Source of the DNA: Actinomycetota bacterium | GTDB taxonomy: Bacteria > Actinomycetota > Geothermincolia > Geothermincolales > RBG-13-55-18 | Direction of reading: 5' to 3' | DNA: 39,108 nt | NCBI GenBank assembly: GCA_015711955.1 | Contig: JACVJK010000012.1 | Span: 1 to 39,108 of the forward strand | In this document: piece by piece, positions 25,459-33,274 of the stretch | Position numbering within the stretch: the stretch's first letter is position 1 | Layout: every line of letters begins with the position of its first letter | Translations under genes and position numbers: made by a program | The notes under the pieces: model-generated | Databases searched by the model: none | Seen by the model: the letters and a program-made list of their open reading frames with translations, nothing else | What the model was told of the DNA's origin: nothing

Positions 25459-25531
25459 AGAACCTTCTTCTCGAGCGGGGACTCAGGATATTGGGCGGCA
25501 CTCACTGTGTTCCCGATCTCCATATAGTAAA

Positions 25532-25560
25532 TTACAAACTAAGTAACTGTTAATTATAAA
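25532..25560 (+). promoter_or_regulatory. Candidate padR promoter with overlapping palindrome
   Basis: TTACAA (25532-25537) and TATAAA (25555-25560) are separated by 17 bases in an A+T-rich patch that stands out from its surroundings. TTAC (25532-25535) and GTAA (25543-25546) form a small inverted repeat over the -35 region, which could be a PadR-type autorepression operator. The predicted transcript start would leave a very short leader before the GTG at 25575. Confidence 0.4.
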
Positions 25561-25574
25561 ATGGGGAGGTTTCG

Positions 25575-26099
25575 GTGGTCTCCCGGGTGGAGCTGATGGT
25601 GCTGGGGGTATTGGCAGAGGGGGAGGCACACGGTTACCAACTTTATCGTCATTTGGACGATCAAGGCTTTCTGCGTTGGAGCAGGGTCAGCAAGGTGGCC
25701 GTGTATAAGGCGCTGGCCAAGTTGGAAAGGGAAGGGTACCTCGTATCTCGCACCGGCAGGGAGGGCAACGCTCCCGAGAGGAAGGTCTACGCCATAACCG
25801 CCCAGGGAGAGGAAAGGTTGAGAGACTTGGTTTTTTTGGCTCTTTGCGAGGAAGAGCCTTTACGCATGGAAGAAACGATAGTGCTCCCATTCCTGAAGTT
25901 TTTGGGAAGAGACGAGGTGTTGGAGGGATTGGAAAGGAGGATTTCATATCTGAAGGCCCGATTGAAGCGTCTCCGAAGGGAGGGGGAGTTGTTAAAGGAC
26001 CTGGATGAGGGATTGAAGGACCTGATAAGAATGAAAGAGGAGGGGCGCTACCAAGAGGAGATACGCTGTCTCGAGGAGTTGCGAGAACGCTGGTCATGA
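25575..26099 (+). CDS. PadR-family transcriptional regulator
   Basis: The 174-residue protein has the PadR winged-helix domain at residues 1-85 with LMVLGVLAEGEAHGYQLYRHL, given in parts as LMVLGVLAEGEAHGYQL and YKALAKLEREGYL. A C-terminal dimerisation region of helices covers about residues 90-170. PadR proteins usually repress their own gene and a nearby detoxification, transport or aromatic-acid gene. The start is GTG at 25575, with GGGGAGG upstream. The thioesterase gene downstream could be a target, but no co-transcription is evident. The effector is unknown. Confidence 0.9.
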   Translation: MVSRVELMVLGVLAEGEAHGYQLYRHLDDQGFLRWSRVSKVAVYKALAKLEREGYLVSRTGREGNAPERKVYAITAQGEERLRDLVFLALCEEEPLRMEETIVLPFLKFLGRDEVLEGLERRISYLKARLKRLRREGELLKDLDEGLKDLIRMKEEGRYQEEIRCLEELRERWS

Positions 26100-26388
26100 G
26101 AATGAAAGGGATTCCCTTCGCACTGTCGAGGAAGGTGCGCATCCCTGCCTTTTGACGATCGGGCCCAGCGAAAAAGTGGCTCCGAATGGGGACGAATGAT
26201 ATGCGAGTCCCTGGAGAAGTTCTTGGGAAAAGAATCCCCAAGGCGAGAGGATCGGCGCGCGGGCTAAGGACGTTGCGACGAAAACAACGTCGCGTCGTGA
26301 CGTTATAGTGGCCTTGATAAGGTTTTCTGCTGGGAAGGAAATCTCTCGCGAGGCACGGTGAGCTTCGGTGGGTGGGCGGTGTTAGTCG
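26100..26388. other. 289-bp intergenic region with small hairpin
   Basis: No gene is seen. GCGACG (26275-26280) and CGTCGC (26288-26293) form a six-pair stem with a seven-base A-rich loop. TATAGT at 26304-26309 may be a -10 for the thioesterase gene, without a good -35. Confidence 0.4.
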
Positions 26389-26808
26389 ATGGGCGATGAG
26401 CATAGGATCCACGAGTTGGCTAGGGGCGATCCTTTTAGCCGGGCGTTGGGCATTGAGCTCGAGGAGATAGGGCCTGGTTATGCCCGGGTCAGCTTGCGGC
26501 TGAGCCATCAACACATGAATTTCCTGGGCTTGGTACATGGAGGGGTGATCTTCTCGTTGGCCGACGCGGGCTTTGCCGCCGCATCCAACTCTTATGGGAC
26601 CCGGGCAGTGGCGCTGCACGTGAGCGTTGATTATTTGAGGCCACCTCGTCCGGGGTCCAGGCTCGAAGCGGAAGTGAGAAAGGGAGCTCAGGCGGGAAAA
26701 ATGGGTCACTACCTAATGGAGGTGAGAGATGACTCCGGGGAGACAGTGGCCCGTCTTTCTGGGTGGGCTTATCATACCAAAAGGCCCTTGGAAGAGGGCA
26801 TTGTTTAG
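26389..26808 (+). CDS. PaaI-family hotdog-fold thioesterase
   Basis: The 139-residue protein shows the hotdog thioesterase core: residues 15-40 with FSRALGIELEEIGPGYARV, then NFLGLVHGGVIFSLADAG, where the HGG motif and acidic residue form the active site, then ALHVSVDYLRPPRPG. Members hydrolyse acyl- or phenylacetyl-CoA thioesters. The start ATG at 26389 has a weak upstream ribosome binding site (GGTGTTAG). An acyl-CoA synthetase lies convergently on the other strand about 560 bases away, which suggests, but does not prove, a shared CoA-ester role. Confidence 0.9.
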   Translation: MGDEHRIHELARGDPFSRALGIELEEIGPGYARVSLRLSHQHMNFLGLVHGGVIFSLADAGFAAASNSYGTRAVALHVSVDYLRPPRPGSRLEAEVRKGAQAGKMGHYLMEVRDDSGETVARLSGWAYHTKRPLEEGIV

Positions 26809-27371
26809 CCAGGGCCCTGACCCTCATCTGTTTTTCTCACGGTGGAAGGGGGAGCATCCTTTATAAAAGGGTTATCTTCCCGCAAGGTAGAGCGAATGAG
26901 CCATGGGGATGCACGGGTTTAAGGTGACGAGAAATCGCAAATCGCGTTTAGCAAATGGATTTTTGTAAACAATAGTAGAGCGGCATTTTTGACTCGGAAT
27001 AGACCTCCGGGGATTTTTTACCTGATTATTTGAAAAATTATTGCCTCGAAGAGAATGATGAACAGGTCACCCGTTTTAGGGTCGGGGCTTTGGTGGTGCG
27101 CCCTGTTGTTGGGTGAAATTCTTAAAGGTTAGTGCTGATTGCGCCAGGTTCAGAAAACCGCCGATAATTTATCTTATGTCAAGTATTATTTTCACGACCC
27201 TATCTCCCCCTCTCGTTTCTCTTGCATTTGAAATCCCTTGAAAAAGCGCCGCCCTTGCCGGGCGGCGGGTCGCGCCCTCATACCTCGTTCCTATATCTCT
27301 TTACTCGATCATGTCTCGCTTGAGGCCGGCGCATTAAGTGGTATTGTTACCTAAATCTCTCCTTTTGGAGA
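26809..27371. other. 563-bp A+T-rich intergenic region between convergent genes
   Basis: The region between the thioesterase and the acyl-CoA synthetase is distinctly A+T-rich from about 26930 to 27240 and has no convincing gene. The acyl-CoA synthetase terminator is at its right end. No terminator for the thioesterase transcript is obvious. Confidence 0.6.
27241..27267 (-). terminator. Intrinsic terminator of the acyl-CoA synthetase gene
   Basis: CGCCGCCC (27247-27254) and GGGCGGCG (27260-27267) form a perfect eight-pair stem with a five-base loop. Reading the minus strand, five T residues follow (27245-27241) after one C. It lies about 105 bases past the acyl-CoA synthetase stop. Confidence 0.8.
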
Positions 27372-29108
27372 TCATACCTCCATATCAGGTATGACGAGCT
27401 CCTGCGCTTGTTGCCTGAGTTCCCTACGCAGTATCTTTCCGGCCAAGCTGGCGGGAAGCTGATCCAATATCACTACCATCCTCAATCTCTTGTAAGCGGC
27501 CAATTGGCTGTTGGCATATTCCATGATCTCCTCCGGTGTGGCGGTCTCCCCCGGCTTCAACTGAACGAAAGCCACCGGAATATCTCCGTACCTTTCGTCG
27601 TATTTCCCCACCACCGCCGATTGGGCAACTTTGGGATGGGTGTTTATCACCTCTTCCAGATCCCTCGGATATACGTTATAGCCCTTGTAGATGAGCATGT
27701 CCTTCTTGCGGTCCACTATGTACAGGTAGCCGTCTTCGTCGAATTTTCCTATGTCGCCAGTGTACAGCCAACCGTCTCTAAGAACCCGGGCGGTTTCTTC
27801 GGGTTTGTTCCAGTAACCTTTCATTACCTGGGGACCCTTCACGCATATCTCTCCTATCTCCCCCACCGGCATCTCCTTCTCACCGGTCTCCGGATCCACG
27901 ATCTTGATCTCGGTGTCCTGTAAGGGCAGACCCACCGAACCCAATCGGAAACCTTCCCGGGAGGGCGGGTTGGCCGCGCAACCCATGGTGCACTCCGAGA
28001 GACCATAAGCCTCGCATATCACTCCCGGTATCTTCTCCCGCAAAGTGTTCAACAACTTGTGGGATATCGGGGCGGCTCCGGAGGCCACCAGCTTTATCTC
28101 AGAGAGGTCGATCTCCTGGAAAAGGGGATGTTCCACCAAGGCCACGAAGAGTTGGGGCGCGCCCCCGAATACGGTGGCCCGATACTTGTTAATGGCCTGT
28201 AGGTACTCGCCCGGGTCGAAGCGGGGGAACACCACCAAGGTGTTACCTCCTAACATCTGCATGGTCAAGTAGCCCACGATTCCCATGGCGTGGAACCAGG
28301 GCACGACGATGAGGGAGACCTCGGATCCCCTTCGGATGGGATGATTCTCCGGTCCATCCCCTTCTTCATAGCGGATTTGGAACTGACCATCCCTGTAATC
28401 CACGTCCCCGCCGGCGAACCAGTAGGCGAACTGGCAGCAGTTGACCACCACGTTGTAATGGGTGAGCATCACCCCTTTGGGGGTTCCGGTGGTCCCTCCC
28501 GTGTAGGCGATGTGGGCCAAGTCCTCTTTGACGTTTATCTCAACCTTAGGCGGTTCGGGGGGATGGTTCCTCACCAGGTCAGTGAAATCCACCACCCCTT
28601 CGGGGAAGGGCTGCTTGGTGAGGGGCTTGACGGGCGAATATAGTGGAGGGTAGACGTCCGCAAGACTTACCAAAATGACGTTTTTCACCGACGTGCGATC
28701 CAGGCAGCTTTGGGGCATAGAAAATAGCAGGTCCAGCCCAATGTAGGTCTCCGCGCCGCTGTCGTTTAGCTGGAACAGGAACTCCCTCTCCGCCAAGAGT
28801 GGGCTCACCGGCACAAAGATCGCTCCCACTTTAAGAAGTCCGAAGTAGGCGATGGCGAACTGGGGACAGTTGGGAAGGTGTATGGCCACCCTGTCGCCCT
28901 TCTTCACCCCCAAAGAAGTGAGTGCGGCGGCGAATCGGTCAGACAGTTGTTCCAGCTCTTGATAGGTTATCTCAGACCCCCCGAAGATTATGGCGTTTCT
29001 CCAAGGCCATCGGGAGGCTGCCGATCTCAGGATCTGGTAAATGGGGACCTCGGGATAGGATAGACTCTTGAAGACTCCTTTGGGCCAGCACTTGAAATTC
29101 TTCTCCAT
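27372..29108 (-). CDS. Long-chain acyl-CoA synthetase (AMP-forming)
   Basis: The protein activates a carboxylic acid to its acyl-adenylate and then acyl-CoA. The P-loop-like motif YTGGTTGTPKGVMLTH is near residue 215. Later come the AYGLSECTMG motif, the YTGDIG motif, DRKKDMLIYKGYNVYPRDLE, and the catalytic Lys in AGKILRREL. At 578 residues it is typical of the FadD-type family. The frame is open to 29174, but the minus-strand sequence GAGGAGGGAGG just before the ATG at 29108 decides the start. The substrate is not determined; long-chain or aromatic acids are possible. Confidence 0.94.
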   Translation of the reverse strand: MEKNFKCWPKGVFKSLSYPEVPIYQILRSAASRWPWRNAIIFGGSEITYQELEQLSDRFAAALTSLGVKKGDRVAIHLPNCPQFAIAYFGLLKVGAIFVPVSPLLAEREFLFQLNDSGAETYIGLDLLFSMPQSCLDRTSVKNVILVSLADVYPPLYSPVKPLTKQPFPEGVVDFTDLVRNHPPEPPKVEINVKEDLAHIAYTGGTTGTPKGVMLTHYNVVVNCCQFAYWFAGGDVDYRDGQFQIRYEEGDGPENHPIRRGSEVSLIVVPWFHAMGIVGYLTMQMLGGNTLVVFPRFDPGEYLQAINKYRATVFGGAPQLFVALVEHPLFQEIDLSEIKLVASGAAPISHKLLNTLREKIPGVICEAYGLSECTMGCAANPPSREGFRLGSVGLPLQDTEIKIVDPETGEKEMPVGEIGEICVKGPQVMKGYWNKPEETARVLRDGWLYTGDIGKFDEDGYLYIVDRKKDMLIYKGYNVYPRDLEEVINTHPKVAQSAVVGKYDERYGDIPVAFVQLKPGETATPEEIMEYANSQLAAYKRLRMVVILDQLPASLAGKILRRELRQQAQELVIPDMEV

Positions 29109-29531
29109 TGATACCTCCCTCCTCGTCCTTGACGAGCGGGGTCCGCCAAACGGCGAGTCGTCAATGCCGGACATGGGTTATCTCCCCGCCCATCTCCTAA
29201 CCGAGACAGCCTATTTTAAAGTTTAATACCCCCCTTGCGGATGACACAAACCCGTTTTACTGGAGGTCGGTTAGATTAAGCAGTACGACCAAATCCTCGT
29301 TATGGCAGAAAAATAATACTCTTTTCATACCGAGAGCCGATTACCCAACGCATTTCCATGTTGCAGAATCATGTTGACTTCATAGTCCAACGCCCCACCC
29401 GGAAAGCGGACGGCTGCCCGGCCGGCCGCTTTCAGTTTTTAAGTCCTGCGAAGGCAAGACATCGTAAAGGGTGTCGGCTCGCCCACTTCCACCTTAGAGG
29501 CGAGGCCAGCAAGGCGAACCTCCACCCTCGA
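29109..29531. other. Intergenic region upstream of the acyl-CoA synthetase
   Basis: About 420 bases without a recognised gene. The left part must hold the acyl-CoA synthetase promoter on the minus strand; several A+T-rich tracts near 29205-29230 are candidates. A plus-strand terminator-like hairpin lies at 29403-29440. A short plus-strand frame (29358-29591) has no ribosome binding site and no known homology. Confidence 0.5.
29403..29440 (+). terminator. Terminator-like hairpin on the plus strand, no matching gene
   Basis: AAAGCGG (29403-29409) pairs with CCGCTTT (29426-29432). Inside, after one mismatch, CGGCT pairs with GGCCG around a four-base loop. CAG and five T residues (29436-29440) follow. 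This is a good intrinsic terminator for plus-strand transcription, but the neighbouring genes on both sides are on the minus strand. Confidence 0.65.
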
Positions 29532-30107
29532 TTAAAGCGTATGCAAGTCAGAGGGTGTCTCGTGGGGCGATGCCTCAGACCTTCGAAGTAAAGGGTTGTG
29601 CCCTTGCAGTCTCTTACCCCGGAGAGTTCCGCTTATCAAGTAGGTGATCAGCAGGATCCATGGGGAGATCACGCAAAGCAGGAAACCCCGAGGGGTGCGA
29701 ACGAAGTCCAGAAGAAAACCCCCTTTCGGCAGCACCAGCCAGGCTTTTCCCACCGCATCCCTCAAGGGTACCGGCTGGAGACCGGAATCGGTCATCACCA
29801 AGGCGCAGTCCAAGCCCCTATCGTCCCTTTGGAAGCCTTGCACCTGGAAAGCGCTGTATACCCCGTCGGACTTGGGTTCCAGGAAGACCACCACGTCCCC
29901 TACCTGTAAGTTATCTCCTTCCCCGGCTTTGGGGACCACGACGTCCATCTCGGAGATGATGCCGTTTTCGTCCGAACGGCGGATGACCTTGAAGGGTTCC
30001 GCGAGGGATTGGATTATGATGAGGAAGTTGGTGAATATGGCGAAACATACCAGGGCCATCACTAAGACGAAAACGACGCGGGAAGATAATCGCTCCCTTT
30101 CCTCCAT
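29532..30107 (-). CDS. Signal-peptidase-I-like membrane protein, catalytic motif not seen
   Basis: This 191-residue protein has an N-terminal helix (about residues 11-33), a central beta-rich domain and a second helix (about 140-162). The layout and the segments QVGDVVVFLEP, GKAWLVLPKGGFLLDF and RTPRGFLL resemble S26B signal peptidases of the SipW/archaeal type. In those enzymes an SMxP segment carries the catalytic Ser before the GD strand. Here the region reads NGIISEMDVVVPKAG, without that motif. It may therefore be a non-catalytic relative or an unrelated membrane protein. Minus-strand GAAAGAGGGG precedes the ATG. The tail after the second helix is basic. Confidence 0.55.
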   Translation of the reverse strand: MEERERLSSRVVFVLVMALVCFAIFTNFLIIIQSLAEPFKVIRRSDENGIISEMDVVVPKAGEGDNLQVGDVVVFLEPKSDGVYSAFQVQGFQRDDRGLDCALVMTDSGLQPVPLRDAVGKAWLVLPKGGFLLDFVRTPRGFLLCVISPWILLITYLISGTLRGKRLQGHNPLLRRSEASPHETPSDLHTL

Positions 30108-30583
30108 CTCCAGAACCCCTCTTTCTTTTTTTGTTGGAGTTTTATCCAGGCTGTGTTATCGATACCGGACCTGTCGTGACGTATCCCCCGCGAGAACCAA
30201 ATTCACCCCGCCTGGGGGGGAAGTGGAACGAGGTATGTGGCTGGGAGGAAAGACCTCGTCTTCGGGGGCGCTTCACCCAGAAAGTTAGGTTCTTCCTGTC
30301 GAAAAAGGGGGAGATGGCCACTTCGGGCACCTACAAGAGATTCCATAATATGTGCCCTCAATTCTAAAGGACGTAAATGCGGGAAGCCGACGATGTGTGG
30401 TTTGGTCGGGAAGATCAGGCTGACTTTCACCCAAGGGCTTAAAGAGGTATGAGGAGTTGGGCTGTTGCTGTTGAGGGGGAAGGCTCAACAATCTTACCTG
30501 GGGGCAAATGCTTATATTGTCCGTTCACTGGGATCGGGGTCAATATGTCATCATCCAGGATGAAGGCCCGTACCAGATGGGGC
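30108..30583. other. 476-bp intergenic region
   Basis: Between the signal-peptidase-like gene and the response regulator I see no convincing gene on either strand. GGGCAC (30325-30330) and GTGCCC (30352-30357) form a weak inverted repeat with a long loop. No terminator for the regulator gene is obvious. Confidence 0.5.
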
Positions 30584-30958
30584 TCATATCAATTCCTCCA
30601 CCAACTGAACGAGGTCGGAGGGGTTGAAGGGCTTCACCACGTAGCGAGCTGCGCCCATCCCAAGCGCCCTTTCCCGGTCTTCGGGGGACGCTTTCACCGT
30701 GAGGACTACCACCGGTATATCCCTCGTCTTTTCGTCCCCCTTAAGCTGCTGCAGGACTTTCCACCCGTCGATACGGGGCATCATGATATCTAGGATTATC
30801 AGATCGGGAAGGCACTCCTTGGCCATTTTATATGCTTGCTCTCCTCCGATGCAGTTTACGAGCCGGTAACCACAAGGGGAAAAGTTGAGGTTGAGGAGTT
30901 TCACGATGAGCTCGTCGTCGTCCACCAGCATGATGCACTTGGAATCTGCCGGCCCCAT
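30584..30958 (-). CDS. Single-domain response regulator (CheY-like receiver)
   Basis: This receiver domain has the acidic pocket DDDE at about residues 14-17, the phosphorylated Asp in LIILDIMMPRIDG, a Thr in VVVLTVKA and the Lys in YVVKPFNP, all in canonical order. No output domain follows, so it acts by protein contact. The frame is open to 30982, but the minus-strand GGGAGG upstream selects the ATG at 30958, giving 124 residues. No histidine kinase lies in the window. It could belong to chemotaxis or another phosphorelay; flagellar genes are far away. Confidence 0.95.
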   Translation of the reverse strand: MGPADSKCIMLVDDDELIVKLLNLNFSPCGYRLVNCIGGEQAYKMAKECLPDLIILDIMMPRIDGWKVLQQLKGDEKTRDIPVVVLTVKASPEDRERALGMGAARYVVKPFNPSDLVQLVEELI

Positions 30959-31156
30959 CTTCTCTTCCTCCCGGGACATCAAAGGACATTTTCAGGGCCA
31001 GACTTCAGAGCCAGAGGCTGTCCTTTCACCAACCTCTTCTCTTGCTAGTCGGTAACCAGCAATTAGTACGCGCGATCCCCGATCATCTTATGCTTCCTCG
31101 CAGGTTATGTCTTGGCAGTCAGCATGGTGGGATTTCAAGCTTGATGTCGATAGGCC

Positions 31157-31387
31157 TCAAGCCTGTCCTTCCCCGGACTGTTTCCTGCGCACTTCTTCAA
31201 CCTTGGCGTTCAAATCCCTTATCAAGGCGTCCACGTCTATTCCGTGGGCCATGGCCCCCTGCTCGATGTTCTCGTATCGAGCCACTGCACATCCTATGCA
31301 GTGAAGTCCATGCTCCAGAAAGACCCTGATGGTCTCGGGGTTCCTTTGCACCACTTCCTGAATGGTCATGTGCTTTGTGATCTCCAA
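31157..31387 (-). CDS. DUF1858 domain protein
   Basis: This 76-residue protein begins with the pattern MTIQEVVQRNPETIRVFLEHGLHCIGC, here in parts as MTIQEVVQRNPETI and LEHGLHCIGC, matching DUF1858, the hydrid-cluster-protein-associated disulfide family. The CxxC-like pair HCIGC may bind a metal or form a disulfide. The TTG start follows a minus-strand GGGAGGTGTAGTGA. A TTGACA-containing promoter lies about 60 bases upstream. The function is unknown; the family is frequent in anaerobes. Confidence 0.9.
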   Translation of the reverse strand: MEITKHMTIQEVVQRNPETIRVFLEHGLHCIGCAVARYENIEQGAMAHGIDVDALIRDLNAKVEEVRRKQSGEGQA

Positions 31388-31423
31388 TCACTACACCTCC
31401 CTTGCGATCCCCGACGGTTTTAA

Positions 31424-31453
31424 TGTCTAGGAACATATTTTAAACCCTGTCAA
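31424..31453 (-). promoter_or_regulatory. Candidate promoter of the DUF1858 gene
   Basis: On the minus strand TTGACA (31453-31448) is followed after 18 bases by TAGACA (31429-31424). The -35 is perfect and the -10 weak. It lies about 40-65 bases before the TTG start at 31387. Confidence 0.4.
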
Positions 31454-31619
31454 CATTTTATCCCATGAGGAGGACATCCCCTCTTATGGGGAGGGACGCG
31501 GGGTACTGGCAGTATTTCTCCCCTCTGGTCAGTGATGCCGAGGCGAGCTTGGCCTTTTGCGAGGCAGCCTGCACGACCGTCGCCTGAAACATGAAAGGCG
31601 AAGATCACTATATGTACAT

Positions 31620-32138
31620 TTAATCACCGCTTTCAGTTTCACCTTCCATTTGTGGCTCTGGCCCTTCGAATTCTTCTGCTTTCCCTTGAATCCCCTCTTC
31701 CAGTTTGATGTTGTACTTCCTCAGCAGCCCCTCGAAGTCCTTCTTGTAAAAGATCTTGCACTTCACCTCAGGGTATAGTTCGCGGAGCAACCTTATCTTT
31801 CGGTTCTTCTTGGTGACCAGTTTCTGGTTCATGGTGGTGATCTCGATGTAGAGGTCGAATTCGGGAAGGTAAAAATCGGGAGTGAACTTGGCCACCGGGT
31901 TTCCTCGACTATCCCAGGCTATGTCGAAGCTTACAGGTTCGTAAAGCCATTTTATGTCGTAAAAGTCGAGGAGTCGGGCGAATTCCTGTTCGCTTCGGTG
32001 GGCGAATTTGACCTCGTCCCACTTCTTGTACTCCCCTGACGCACGTGGTCTTTCTCGATTTTTCTCCTCCCCCGCCGTCTCTTCCTCACCTACCTTTGCA
32101 TGGCCGCATGAACCGGAATCATTTCCTGATCTCCCCAC
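31620..32138 (-). CDS. PD-(D/E)XK-nuclease-like protein
   Basis: The 172-residue protein has a charged, low-complexity start (residues 1-40) and a compact domain at about 45-145. The pattern is Glu50 or Glu52 in HRSEQEF, Asp88 in FTPDFYLPE, Glu99 in YIEIT and Lys106/110 after it. This fits the PD-(D/E)XK nuclease core with a Thr in place of the usual Lys, as in some VSR-like members. The C-terminal 25 residues are very acidic. It overlaps the RlpA-like gene upstream by 20 bases, so it is translated from the same transcript. Its role is unknown; no restriction or defence genes are near. Confidence 0.6.
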   Translation of the reverse strand: MGRSGNDSGSCGHAKVGEEETAGEEKNRERPRASGEYKKWDEVKFAHRSEQEFARLLDFYDIKWLYEPVSFDIAWDSRGNPVAKFTPDFYLPEFDLYIEITTMNQKLVTKKNRKIRLLRELYPEVKCKIFYKKDFEGLLRKYNIKLEEGIQGKAEEFEGPEPQMEGETESGD

Positions 32139-33186
32139 TCAGGGGCAGAAGGACCTCGAAGGTGGTGCGGGCAACCCCTCCCAAGCCGATTTCCTTTGCT
32201 GCTCGCCACGAAAGATCGAGTACCCTGCCCGGTATAAAGGGACCCCGATCGTTCACCTGAACCACCACCTGTCTGCCGTTGAGGGTGACCAGGAGCCAGG
32301 TGCCCATGGGCAAAAAGGGATGGGCACAGGTGAAGTCGTACATGTTGAAGGGGATTCCGCTGGCGGTGGGCTTTCCATGAAAATCCGCTCCGTACCAGCT
32401 GGTGTATCCGGAGTATACGATTCCGGTCCTCTGGAAATTCGAAAGAGAAGGCATCTCGGGAACGCGTTGCCATAGCTTACCTGAGACAGGGGTGGCGACT
32501 ACGGGGTCGACCCTTGAGGCGTTGCGGGACGTCTTTATCTCCCTCAACCTGATGTTTATGTAGGTGAGCCTTTCCTCCAACTGCCGTATCTTGCGTTCCA
32601 ATCCATCTACGTCCAGGACTCCCAATAGCTCCTGCTTTTTCTGGGTCAGTTCCCTCAGGGATGCGCGCTGGAGGTTCAGTTCCTCCCTTCTCTTTTGGAG
32701 TTGATGGACTGCTCTTTCCCCCGCGTAGAGGAACCTGCGATAAGCGTGTGCTTCCCTCCATAGTGCGTCTATGTCCCTTGCTTCCAAGATCACCTCCAGC
32801 ACGTCCACTTCGCCATTTATGTACAGGGATTTAATCATACGCCTTAAACTGGCTTTTCCGGCCCTGATATCCTCCTCCAATCCGGCGATTTCCGCTTCCA
32901 AGCAAACTTTCTCCTGTTCGATCTTTTCGATTTCCTCGATTATGCTCTCTCTGTCCCCCAACGCCTTCTCCAGGCTGGCTTTCGCCTCCACCAACTCGGC
33001 AATCAGCAAGTGGGCCTCTTTTTTAAGGGTCTCCTCTTCTGTTGTGCCAAGAGCTCCTCTGTGATGAATGGGTCCTGTGGCGGTCAACAGGAAGACGATC
33101 TGCAGGGCGAAAACGAAAAGACGAAAGCGGATATTCCTATGAAAACGGTAGCCGTTGTCCCTATGGGGCGACTTATTCCAACTCAT
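32119..33186 (-). CDS. RlpA-like double-psi beta-barrel protein with coiled coil
   Basis: The protein has 355 residues. Residues 20-38 are a hydrophobic helix, probably a signal peptide or anchor. Residues 48-225 form a long coiled coil rich in Glu, Leu and Arg, with a PcsB/FtsX-partner-like appearance. The C-terminal domain (about 254-350) has TSWYGADFHGKPTASG, FLPMGTWLLVT and VQVNDRGPFIPGRVLDLS, the RlpA-type double-psi barrel. RlpA proteins are lytic transglycosylases or wall binders at the septum. The ATG at 33186 is used. The coiled coil plus wall-domain architecture suggests a cell-surface hydrolase controlled by another protein, an inference from analogy. Confidence 0.85.
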   Translation of the reverse strand: MSWNKSPHRDNGYRFHRNIRFRLFVFALQIVFLLTATGPIHHRGALGTTEEETLKKEAHLLIAELVEAKASLEKALGDRESIIEEIEKIEQEKVCLEAEIAGLEEDIRAGKASLRRMIKSLYINGEVDVLEVILEARDIDALWREAHAYRRFLYAGERAVHQLQKRREELNLQRASLRELTQKKQELLGVLDVDGLERKIRQLEERLTYINIRLREIKTSRNASRVDPVVATPVSGKLWQRVPEMPSLSNFQRTGIVYSGYTSWYGADFHGKPTASGIPFNMYDFTCAHPFLPMGTWLLVTLNGRQVVVQVNDRGPFIPGRVLDLSWRAAKEIGLGGVARTTFEVLLPLSGEIRK

Positions 33187-33274
33187 TTCTCTGATACCTT
33201 GCCAGGAGCATCATCGAGGAGGAGAGCTTGGCTTTGGCGATTGACCCACGACGCCATTTCATTTGACCCAAAAC

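Noticed and set aside
29358-29591. Plus-strand open frame running through the orphan terminator
   Set aside because: No ribosome binding site and no homology seen; it crosses the hairpin and the end of the minus-strand gene.
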